Positions 9,167-16,257 of a DNA stretch of 64,000 bases are shown one piece after another. The position numbers were made by a program, and so were the translations under genes. Source of the stretch: an uncultured Psychroserpens sp. (GTDB lineage Bacteria > Bacteroidota > Bacteroidia > Flavobacteriales > Flavobacteriaceae); assembly GCF_947492715.1 (NCBI RefSeq), contig NZ_CANLNS010000004.1, positions 1 through 64,000 on the forward strand, in the 5' to 3' direction. The notes beneath the pieces were generated by a model that saw nothing but the letters and a program-made list of their open reading frames with translations, was not told the DNA's origin and did no database searches. How positions within the stretch are numbered: the first letter of the stretch is position 1; each line of letters starts with the position of its first letter.

Positions 9167-10279
9167 ATGATATCATTTATAAAAAAATACAGGGCTTTTG
9201 GATTGGCGGCAATAATCGTTGCTGCCATCACACTGTATTTGGAGCACCTTGACTTTATTCGCATTCCTAAAGATGAGCCGTTGGAGACTGTTGTTATCTT
9301 TGGCTTTTGGTGGATAGTAACGGGGTTTGCTCTGTATAATTTAAAATATCTTAAAAATAAAAAGACAGTATTAATAAAAATAGGGTTCTTGTCTTTTATT
9401 GCATTCTTAACTTTTGGAACAGATAACTATTTTAATATTCCAAATAACCCTATTGTCATTTTTTTAATTGTTGTCTTTTGGTTAGGCCTTTTGTATCTCG
9501 TTTTTCCGAAATTTTTTAAAAAGTACAGCGTTCTAATCGTATTGGTTTATGGATTAATTCTTTGTTATTTTTTCTACTTACGCCTTGATGAAAATTACAC
9601 AGCGTTATACCACCACAGAGTATTAAACTTACTTATGTTTCCCATTCCTATCATATTCTTTATTTGGCTATATGAACAGTGGAAATGGTTTAAAACACTC
9701 AAGTCTGAAAAAACAAAAGCCGAATTAGATTTATTAAAGACTCAAGTAAATCCACATTTTCTTTTCAATAGCCTTAATAATTTATATTCACTTACGGTAA
9801 ATCAATCTCCCGAAGCGCCAGACGTGGTATTAAAACTATCAGACATGTTGCGCTATACAATTTATGAAGGCAAGAATGATCGTGTTCTGCTTTCAGAAGA
9901 AATTCAATATTTAAAAAATTATATTGCCTTACATGAAATTCGACATAAGAAAAATGTAACTATACAATTTACCCATAACATAGTGCCTGATGATAAGGTT
10001 GCTCCTCTTCTATTTATTATCTTGTTAGAAAATGCTTTTAAACATGGTATTGAAAAACTTACAAATGATGCCTATGCTATAATAAAACTCAATAGCGATA
10101 AAAATCAGATCTATTTTTCAATAGAAAATAATTATGAAGCACCAGCAGAAAGTAATCATAAAGGCATTGGAATAGAGAATTTAAAACGTAGATTGTTGCT
10201 TATTTATCCAGATGCCCATCAACTAATAATAAATCAAATGCCGTCTGTTTATAAAGTTGAATTAACAATTCGTAAATAA
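9167..10279 (+). CDS. LytS-family sensor histidine kinase
   Basis: A 370-residue membrane kinase. Residues 1-165 contain about five hydrophobic segments with no clear extracellular sensor domain. The His_kinase (PF06580) core starts with QVNPHFLFNSLNNL, the phosphoacceptor being His197, followed by an ATPase domain with LLENAFKHG (N-box) and KGIGIENLKRRL (G-box). Kinases of this type pair with LytTR regulators, and the next gene, overlapping by one base (TAATG), is exactly that. The genes are divergent from an ABC exporter, so sensing through or control of the exporter is plausible. Confidence 0.93.
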   Translation: MISFIKKYRAFGLAAIIVAAITLYLEHLDFIRIPKDEPLETVVIFGFWWIVTGFALYNLKYLKNKKTVLIKIGFLSFIAFLTFGTDNYFNIPNNPIVIFLIVVFWLGLLYLVFPKFFKKYSVLIVLVYGLILCYFFYLRLDENYTALYHHRVLNLLMFPIPIIFFIWLYEQWKWFKTLKSEKTKAELDLLKTQVNPHFLFNSLNNLYSLTVNQSPEAPDVVLKLSDMLRYTIYEGKNDRVLLSEEIQYLKNYIALHEIRHKKNVTIQFTHNIVPDDKVAPLLFIILLENAFKHGIEKLTNDAYAIIKLNSDKNQIYFSIENNYEAPAESNHKGIGIENLKRRLLLIYPDAHQLIINQMPSVYKVELTIRK

Positions 10280-10977
10280 TGACAAGGACATATATCATAA
10301 TTGACGATGAACCTCTAGCACATAAATTAATTGAAAAATTTTGTGATATGTTACCTCATTTAGAGCTTAAACAAAATTGTTATAACGCTTTAGAAGCCAT
10401 GGCTTTTTTGAATAGCACATCTGTAGATTTAATGTTTTTGGATTTAAATATGCCAAAACTTACGGGGTTTGAATTTCTAAAAACACTAACCAATCCGCCC
10501 AAAGTTATTGTCACTACTGCTTATAAAGAATTTGCACTAGAAGGTTATGAACTAAACATTTCAGACTATTTATTAAAACCTTTTAGTTTTGAGCGTTTTG
10601 TTAAGGCAGTGAATAAAGCCATTGGGTCTAAACCTCCTACAGTTATTAGTACTAAAAGCACCAGTGAGCATATAAACTTTTTCGTAAAAGGAGACAAAAA
10701 ACACCATCAAATTAAGTCTGAAGATATTCTATATATAGAAGCCTATGGCAATTACACAAAACTTTATTTTGAAGATACTTATATCGTGAGTCATGAGAGC
10801 ATATCTCAATATATAGATTTACTATCGTCCACTCATTTTTTAAGAGTTCACAAATCCTTTATCATTGCAATAGATAAAATAAATCAAATTGAAGGCAACG
10901 TCATTCAAATTTCTAAATACAAAATACCAATAGGCCGTACTTATAAAAGTATAGTGAGTAAACTTTATAATTCATGA
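10279..10977 (+). CDS. LytTR-family response regulator
   Basis: A 232-residue regulator. The receiver domain (1-120) has the acidic pair DD at 9-10, phosphoacceptor Asp55 in FLDLNMP, Thr in VTTAYKE and Lys in LLKPFS. The LytTR DNA-binding domain fills the C-terminal part from about 135, with FVKGDKK, ILYIEAYGNYTKLY and LRVHKSFII. It is translationally coupled to the kinase gene. LytTR proteins bind short direct repeats, and such boxes are visible upstream of the kinase. The target genes are not shown by the sequence, but the divergent exporter is the obvious candidate. Confidence 0.95.
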   Translation: MTRTYIIIDDEPLAHKLIEKFCDMLPHLELKQNCYNALEAMAFLNSTSVDLMFLDLNMPKLTGFEFLKTLTNPPKVIVTTAYKEFALEGYELNISDYLLKPFSFERFVKAVNKAIGSKPPTVISTKSTSEHINFFVKGDKKHHQIKSEDILYIEAYGNYTKLYFEDTYIVSHESISQYIDLLSSTHFLRVHKSFIIAIDKINQIEGNVIQISKYKIPIGRTYKSIVSKLYNS

Positions 10978-10997
10978 CTTTAATTGCTATTAGCAAT

Positions 10998-11026
10998 AAA
11001 AAAAGCCACAGTAAAACTGTGGCTTT
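10998..11026. terminator. Intrinsic terminator between convergent genes
   Basis: A 10-bp stem (AAAGCCACAG with CTGTGGCTTT) and TAAAA loop. Seven A on the left give a good U-tract for the minus-strand CAP-domain gene; the short T-run on the right makes it weaker for the response-regulator gene. Confidence 0.85.
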
Positions 11027-11064
11027 AAAAATAACGATTTGCTATTAATCAATTTTTAAGTCAT

Positions 11065-11559
11065 TTATCGTTTTATGAAGATATTCGTGAAATACCATTT
11101 ACCTTCATCATTTTGTTCGGCTGAAATATCAAAATCGGTAAAATCGCCTTCAATATTATCTCTGTGTCCATCACTATTAATCCATGCATTTACAACAGAC
11201 TGAGCAGAATTGTAGGCGTAAGCTACATTCTCAGATACTCGCGTTGCAGAAGCATTTTGTATTAAACTATTCTTACGTTGAAAAAAGTTATCGTGACCTA
11301 CATTATTTGATTCTACCATATAGTCTGTATGCGTATAGGCAACAGCTTTAATCGTATTATGATTATTTAAGGGTGTAAGACCTTCGCTAATTCTATGAGC
11401 ATTAATGAGCTCTAAAATTTCTATTTCTATTGTTTTTGCAGCTGGAGGGGTTGGTAAAGCCATACTATCTATAGCTTCTTCAGGTATGCTATCTGTAGAA
11501 CATGAAAACGATAACAAAGCAACTAGTACCATTACTGGCAATACTCTTGTCAATTTCAT
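11065..11559 (-). CDS. CAP/SCP-domain lipoprotein (YkwD-like)
   Basis: A 164-residue lipoprotein: hydrophobic signal and lipobox SFSC with Cys20. The rest is a compact CAP domain with EILELINAHR near residue 48, AYTHTDYM, GHDNFFQR, SENVAYAY and the closing SDGHRDNIEG, which are the motifs of bacterial SCP/YkwD proteins. His residues in GHDN and GHRDN correspond to the family's conserved pocket. The function of bacterial CAP proteins is poorly known. It is a single gene with about 220 bases of non-coding sequence upstream, where I see no clear TAnnTTTG element. Confidence 0.92.
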   Translation of the reverse strand: MKLTRVLPVMVLVALLSFSCSTDSIPEEAIDSMALPTPPAAKTIEIEILELINAHRISEGLTPLNNHNTIKAVAYTHTDYMVESNNVGHDNFFQRKNSLIQNASATRVSENVAYAYNSAQSVVNAWINSDGHRDNIEGDFTDFDISAEQNDEGKWYFTNIFIKR

Positions 11560-11782
11560 AACGTAGGTTAAATTTTATATAATTTAGATTTGGGGTCTAA
11601 ATTGTTTAGTTAATACATAATTACTTAAACGTTGGGGCACTTAAGTAATCTTTCATTACTATCGACAATATACAGATAAATTCGTTTTTCGTCGCTAATA
11701 CGTATTATAATTCGATAAAATGTAAGTTTTATTATGGTAATTCCTACAAAAGTTGTAGTTCATCGATAATTTGAAGTGAAGT

Positions 11783-12430
11783 CTAAGGCGATAATCGGTC
11801 CATTAGCCAATTAAGATTTTCATCGAGTTGATATCTTAATCTATCATGTAGACGGTTTGGTCTACCTTGCCAAAACTCAATTTCTGAAGGTTTAACGATA
11901 TAACCACCCCAAAATTTTGGCCTAGGAATCTCCTGTCCATCATATTTATTTTCTAATGCTTTGAGTCGTTCTTCTAAAACCGTTCTGTTTTTTATAACAT
12001 CACTCTGCTCCGACACCAATGCTCCTAATTGACTACCTCGAGGTCGAGATTCGAAATAGCCATCGCTTAAATTTTCGGCAATTTTCTCTACGCTTCCTTT
12101 AATAATAACTTGGCGCTCTGCTGCGGCCCAAAAAAATGAAAGGCATACATTAGGGTTAACCGTTATGGCTTTACCTTTTTCGCTATTATAATTGGTATAG
12201 AAAATAAAACCTTCATAGGTGAATTTCTTAAGCAGTACTACTCTGCTTTTAGGAAAACCATCCAAGCCCATTGTACTTAAGGTCATGGCATTAGTTTCAC
12301 CTACATCAAAATTATTATCCACTTCATGAAACCATTTTTGAAATAGTTCCAATGGATTATCACTAACATTGGTTTCGAGCAATTCTTGCTTTTCGTATGA
12401 TTTTCTATAACTACCTAAGTCTGTATTCAT
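11783..12430 (-). CDS. pdxH: Pyridoxamine 5'-phosphate oxidase
   Basis: A 215-residue FMN enzyme that oxidises pyridoxamine/pyridoxine 5'-phosphate to pyridoxal 5'-phosphate in the cytoplasm. Family motifs seen: NAMTLSTMGLDGFPKSRVVLLK, FIFYTNYNSEKG, LSFFW, ESRPRGSQLGA and the C-terminal EFWQGRPNRLHDRLRY. Length equals the usual 210-220. It is a single gene, divergent from a small unknown gene; its 3' end is separated from the CAP gene by non-coding sequence. Confidence 0.97.
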   Translation of the reverse strand: MNTDLGSYRKSYEKQELLETNVSDNPLELFQKWFHEVDNNFDVGETNAMTLSTMGLDGFPKSRVVLLKKFTYEGFIFYTNYNSEKGKAITVNPNVCLSFFWAAAERQVIIKGSVEKIAENLSDGYFESRPRGSQLGALVSEQSDVIKNRTVLEERLKALENKYDGQEIPRPKFWGGYIVKPSEIEFWQGRPNRLHDRLRYQLDENLNWLMDRLSP

Positions 12431-12512
12431 TAGATCCTAAAATAAAATTTAATAGGGTTTTTCTTTTCCCAGCTTATATTTTTCATATAAATTTAAGCAA
12501 TAATCCCTTCTA

Positions 12513-12944
12513 ATGAAATTTGAAAACAGTAAATATTCTAAACTTTTAGGATATAAAAAAGTAGATTTTCCTTTCGGAACAATTTATATTACAAGATATT
12601 TTGTCATTTCTGAATTAAACGAAGGCATTCATGTAGATTACACGATTGCCAGTGAATTGATAAACGCTTTTTCAGAAGATATTAGAAAAGGGATTAAAGT
12701 TGGATATATTGCCAATCGTATCAACTCCTATTCTTTCGAGCCTCAATTATGGCTCGATTTTAACAACGAATACGATTTCTTGGTAGCAAGTGCTATTGTA
12801 ACTTATAATGACTTTAGCTATCTTAATTCGTCATTAGAAAAGCACTTTTTTAAGAAAAGTTTAAAGCGTTGTCACAGTCTTTATGAGGCTATTGAATGGA
12901 TGTCAAACTTAAACGAGTTCAGCAAAGAGTTTAAACATGAATAA
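12513..12944 (+). CDS. Conserved hypothetical protein (possible SpoIIAA/STAS-like fold)
   Basis: A soluble 143-residue protein without signal peptide or membrane segment. I do not recognise a family with certainty; alternating hydrophobic strands and a short amphipathic C-terminal part resemble the SpoIIAA-like/STAS proteins often seen in Flavobacteriaceae. It stands alone, divergent from pdxH and convergent with rnz. Start ATG is the first in frame and lies 82 bases from the pdxH start. Confidence 0.6.
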   Translation: MKFENSKYSKLLGYKKVDFPFGTIYITRYFVISELNEGIHVDYTIASELINAFSEDIRKGIKVGYIANRINSYSFEPQLWLDFNNEYDFLVASAIVTYNDFSYLNSSLEKHFFKKSLKRCHSLYEAIEWMSNLNEFSKEFKHE

Positions 12945-12971
12945 TATCATGCTCGGTTTTTTAGTTATTTT

Positions 12972-13877
12972 TTAAAATTCAAATGTTTTTCCGTCTTTAG
13001 CCAATTCTACATTTGGAAAAATGCTTGCAGCTTCTGTTTTAAACACACTTAAATCATCATAACGCGTAGAATAATGTCCTAAAATTAATTGCCCAACATT
13101 AGCTTTTTTAGCTATTGTTGCTGCTTGTTTAGCTGTAGAATGTTTGGTTGGCAAGGCTAAAGATTCATTCTTTTCTATAAATGTAGATTCGTGATAAAGC
13201 GCATCCACGCCATTTATGATAGGAAGTATCGATTCATTATACGCGGTATCGCTACAAAATGCATAACTCTTTGGTGGTTTCGGGTCTAAAGTAACCGATG
13301 CATTATCAACCATATTACCACTATTATCAGGCACATCCGAACCTTGTTTTAATTTTCTATAGTAGGCTACATCAATGTTTGCATTTAAAACTGCATTCAT
13401 GTCTAGTTTTCGCTCTCCTAATTTTTCCTTAAATAGAAATCCGTTAGTATAAATGCGGTGATCTAAAGGTATTGTATAGACTTCTACCTTATCATCTTCA
13501 AAAATTAATTCTGAAGACGTCGCTGATAACTCATGAAATATCAATTTGAAATTCGTCCAAGAATTAGACAATTTCATTTGTAATGTAATAACCTCTTTTA
13601 AACCTTTTGGTGCATAAATATGTAAATCGGCTTCACGTGTTAATAGTCTAAACGTCGAAATTAAACCTGCTAATCCAAAACAATGGTCGCCATGCAAGTG
13701 AGAAATAAAAATGTGTTTTATTCTACCAAACTTCACCTTGTTTCTACGTAATTCTACTTGAGTTCCTTCTCCACAATCTATTAAAAAAGTATGATTCTTA
13801 ATAGCAAGAACCTGAGCTGTTGGATTGGTATGTATTTGTGGTGTGGCGCTATAGCAACCAAGTATAGTTAATTTCAA
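12972..13877 (-). CDS. rnz: Ribonuclease Z
   Basis: A 301-residue metallo-beta-lactamase-fold endonuclease that trims the 3' trailer of pre-tRNA. The zinc motif HLHGDH is at residues 60-65, with further ligands in FCSDTAYNE and LILGHYSTRY. Length fits the short RNase Z type. It is the last gene of a five-gene minus-strand operon that begins with pyrR, 11 bases after the preceding gene. Confidence 0.96.
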   Translation of the reverse strand: MKLTILGCYSATPQIHTNPTAQVLAIKNHTFLIDCGEGTQVELRRNKVKFGRIKHIFISHLHGDHCFGLAGLISTFRLLTREADLHIYAPKGLKEVITLQMKLSNSWTNFKLIFHELSATSSELIFEDDKVEVYTIPLDHRIYTNGFLFKEKLGERKLDMNAVLNANIDVAYYRKLKQGSDVPDNSGNMVDNASVTLDPKPPKSYAFCSDTAYNESILPIINGVDALYHESTFIEKNESLALPTKHSTAKQAATIAKKANVGQLILGHYSTRYDDLSVFKTEAASIFPNVELAKDGKTFEF

Positions 13878-13888
13878 ATTGTAAAAAA

Positions 13889-14320
13889 TTAAGTGAATTT
13901 AAAGTGTGCTTTGATCACCTCTAATTGTTTTAATGCTGGGTTTTTATTTGGTAATGTACTGAAGATAAAATCTGGTCCATGTTTCCTTTTAGTTGAAATT
14001 TCAAAATATCGTTCTTCGTTTTGGTTTAAATATATTTCTTCTATTTCAGAAATTGGAAAGCGTTGAATTGTTTTTATAGAACCTAAAAACAACATGTGAA
14101 TATCCTTTTCAACAACACCATTATGTATAGAAATGCGCTTAGATATTTTAATAACAGAAATCACAACTGCAATTAATAGGTAATGAAGAAGTTTGTTCAA
14201 TAAGTCGTTTTCAAATATGTTTTCAAATGAAAACAAAGGAATGAGCGATAGCAAAAAGAATAACACCTGATAAATAGCATCAAACATCTGGTCGTTATAA
14301 ATAGTTATTCTTTTGTTCAT
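13889..14320 (-). CDS. Small membrane protein with PH-like tail
   Basis: A 143-residue unknown protein. Two hydrophobic helices (about 14-30 and 42-58) are followed by a cytoplasmic part of beta-strand character resembling bacterial PH-like domains (no family assigned). Its ATG directly follows the stop of the STAS-like gene and it precedes rnz by 11 bases, so it is part of the pyr-rnz operon. No function is inferred. Confidence 0.72.
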   Translation of the reverse strand: MNKRITIYNDQMFDAIYQVLFFLLSLIPLFSFENIFENDLLNKLLHYLLIAVVISVIKISKRISIHNGVVEKDIHMLFLGSIKTIQRFPISEIEEIYLNQNEERYFEISTKRKHGPDFIFSTLPNKNPALKQLEVIKAHFKFT

Positions 14321-14653
14321 TTAAAATCCTAAATCACGTTCTATGTCTTCCATCTCAATAATATCGTAGGCCTCTTGTAGCGTAGGCACAACGACTATTT
14401 CATCTGGAATTTCATTGAGATTCGCCTTTTCAGTTACCACAACAAATGAATGTTTTGCTCTTCGGTGTTTATTTGATAACTGCAAAAATTCTACAATATC
14501 AGATAACATCACCTGTTTCAAAGTGGTGAGACAAACGACGATATTATTGTTTTTATAGCGTTCATACAGAACGTCAATTTTCTTTACGAGTTCGATGGTC
14601 GTTTCCTTTTCTTGGGTGATTATGGTTGTGTTTCCCGTTTTATCAAAAATCAT
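14321..14653 (-). CDS. STAS-like small protein in the pyr-rnz operon
   Basis: A 110-residue soluble protein with a predicted beta-alpha pattern (IVVCLTTLKQ, then SDIVEFLQLS, then KHSFVVVTE and a closing EAYDIIEME) that resembles STAS/anti-sigma-antagonist folds. Homologues next to rnz are often labelled ribonuclease Z in databases, but no nuclease motif (HxHxDH) is present, so that name would be wrong. It begins 4 bases after pyrB and abuts the next gene. Confidence 0.72.
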   Translation of the reverse strand: MIFDKTGNTTIITQEKETTIELVKKIDVLYERYKNNNIVVCLTTLKQVMLSDIVEFLQLSNKHRRAKHSFVVVTEKANLNEIPDEIVVVPTLQEAYDIIEMEDIERDLGF

Positions 14654-14657
14654 AATC

Positions 14658-15587
14658 TTAGTGTTTTATTTTGGAAGCTAATAAATAAATCACAGCCATT
14701 CTAATGGCCACACCATTCTGAACTTGGTCTAAAATAATGGCTTGGTCAGAATCTGCCACATCACTAGTAATTTCTACTCCACGATTTATAGGTCCTGGAT
14801 GCATAATTGTGATCTTTTTATCCAAAGAATTTAGTAATGCTTTATTAACTCCGTATTGTTGTGTATATTCTCTTGTTGAGGGGAAATAACTAATATCCAT
14901 ACGTTCATTTTGTACACGTAACATATTAGCGACATCGCACCAATTTAGTGCTTTTCGTAAATTGGTTTCAACCTTAACACCTAGATCTTTTATGTATTTT
15001 GGAAGTAAGGTTTTTGGACCACACACCATAACATTGGCACCTTGTAATTGTAAGGCATAAATATTTGACAAGGCAACACGGCTATGCAAAACATCACCAA
15101 CAATAACCACATTTTTACCACGTACCTCGCCCAATCGTTCTCTAATAGAGTAACTATCTAACAAGGCTTGGGTTGGGTGTTCATGCGCACCATCACCAGC
15201 ATTAATTATACTGGCATCAACATGTTGGGATAAAAACACTCCTGCTCCTGGATTAGGATGTCTCATCACCACCATATCTACTTTCATGGATAAAATATTG
15301 TTTACGGTGTCTATTAAAGTTTCTCCTTTTTTTACTGAAGATTGCGATGCTGAAAAATTAATAACATCTGCCGAAAGGCGTTTTTCAGCCAGTTCGAAAG
15401 ACAGCTTGGTTCGTGTAGAATTTTCAAAAAATAAGTTAGCTATCGTGATATCTCTAAGCGAAGGCACTTTTTTGATTGGTCTATTAATCACCTCTTTGAA
15501 ATGATCTGCAGTTTCAAAAATTAATTGAATATCCTTTTTATTAAGGTATTTAATTCCCAATAAGTGATTAACACTTAATTCGCTCAT
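14658..15587 (-). CDS. pyrB: Aspartate carbamoyltransferase catalytic subunit
   Basis: A 309-residue enzyme of pyrimidine synthesis that joins carbamoyl phosphate and aspartate. The carbamoyl-phosphate motif STRT is at 57-60, SSVKKGE supplies the conserved Ser/Lys loop, HPTQALLD and the C-terminal HPGPINRGVE are typical. No regulatory pyrI gene is adjacent. It follows pyrR by 5 bases, so both are probably made from one mRNA under the pyrR promoter. Confidence 0.97.
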   Translation of the reverse strand: MSELSVNHLLGIKYLNKKDIQLIFETADHFKEVINRPIKKVPSLRDITIANLFFENSTRTKLSFELAEKRLSADVINFSASQSSVKKGETLIDTVNNILSMKVDMVVMRHPNPGAGVFLSQHVDASIINAGDGAHEHPTQALLDSYSIRERLGEVRGKNVVIVGDVLHSRVALSNIYALQLQGANVMVCGPKTLLPKYIKDLGVKVETNLRKALNWCDVANMLRVQNERMDISYFPSTREYTQQYGVNKALLNSLDKKITIMHPGPINRGVEITSDVADSDQAIILDQVQNGVAIRMAVIYLLASKIKH

Positions 15588-15592
15588 AACTA

Positions 15593-16132
15593 TTAATTAT
15601 TTATCAAATATACCGAGTCTTCTCCTTCATTTTCAGCCCAGTTTACTTTCACTTTTTCTTCATTTATAGCATCTACTTGACGACCTCTATAATTAGGTTG
15701 AATTGGTAAATGCCTACTAAAACGTCTATCAATCAACGTTAACAATTCAATTTCATTTGGTCTTCCAAACGATTGAATGGCTGTTAGAGCTGCCCTAATA
15801 CTTCGTCCTGTATATAACACATCATCAATAAAAACGATATTTTTGTTTTCAACAATGAAATTAATTTCTGTAGTATTGGCTTCTAAGATCTTTTCACCGC
15901 GTCTAAAGTCATCTCTAAAAAACGTAATATCTAAGTGTCCTAGTTGGATATTTTTAATTTTATAATCTTCTTTTAGCATCGTAGCTAAACGATTTGCTAG
16001 ATATTTCCCTCTAGGCTGTAATCCAATAAGAACAGTGTTAGAAAAGTCGTTGTGATTTTCAATAAGTTGACAAGCCAATCGATGAAGAATGATGTTTACC
16101 TCTTTAGCATTAAGTAAAACTTTTTGACTCAT
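15593..16132 (-). CDS. pyrR: Bifunctional pyrimidine regulator / uracil phosphoribosyltransferase PyrR
   Basis: A 179-residue phosphoribosyltransferase-fold protein. The PRPP loop VFIDDVLYTGRS lies at about 100-111 and the family's GLQPRGKYLA at about 37-46. In other bacteria PyrR binds pyr mRNA leaders in response to UMP and also has uracil phosphoribosyltransferase activity. Here it heads the operon pyrR-pyrB-STAS-membrane protein-rnz. A promoter and a short leader hairpin lie directly upstream. Whether this PyrR binds RNA cannot be decided from sequence. Confidence 0.95.
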   Translation of the reverse strand: MSQKVLLNAKEVNIILHRLACQLIENHNDFSNTVLIGLQPRGKYLANRLATMLKEDYKIKNIQLGHLDITFFRDDFRRGEKILEANTTEINFIVENKNIVFIDDVLYTGRSIRAALTAIQSFGRPNEIELLTLIDRRFSRHLPIQPNYRGRQVDAINEEKVKVNWAENEGEDSVYLINN

Positions 16133-16139
16133 ATGGTTT

Positions 16140-16153
16140 CCAAACGTGTTTGG
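16140..16153 (-). promoter_or_regulatory. Leader hairpin just upstream of pyrR
   Basis: Perfect inverted repeat CCAAAC-gt-GTTTGG ending 8 bases before the ATG codon. With the predicted promoter at 16158-16188 it would form the very 5' end of the mRNA and sit over the ribosome entry region. It may stabilise the mRNA or tune translation. Confidence 0.45.
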
Positions 16154-16157
16154 TGGA

Positions 16158-16188
16158 CAAAGTTAAGTTAAAAAATTAGGGTTTGCAA
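16158..16188 (-). promoter_or_regulatory. Promoter of the pyrR operon
   Basis: On the minus strand: TTG (16186-16188), 20-base spacer, TAACTTTG (16158-16165), an exact fit to the Bacteroidota TTG / TAnnTTTG consensus, about 25 bases upstream of the start codon. Confidence 0.72.
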
Positions 16189-16204
16189 TCGTTTTGTAAG
16201 TCAA

Positions 16205-16236
16205 TAAAAAAAGCCTCTCAAAAAATGAGAGGCTTT
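16205..16236 (-). terminator. Intrinsic terminator after rpsA
   Basis: An 11-bp stem (AAAGCCTCTCA, 16210-16220, with TGAGAGGCTTT, 16226-16236) with an A-run at 16205-16210 that gives the U-tract on the minus strand, 21 bases after the rpsA stop. Confidence 0.93.
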
Positions 16237-16257
16237 AATATTTAAAAACTTAAGGAA

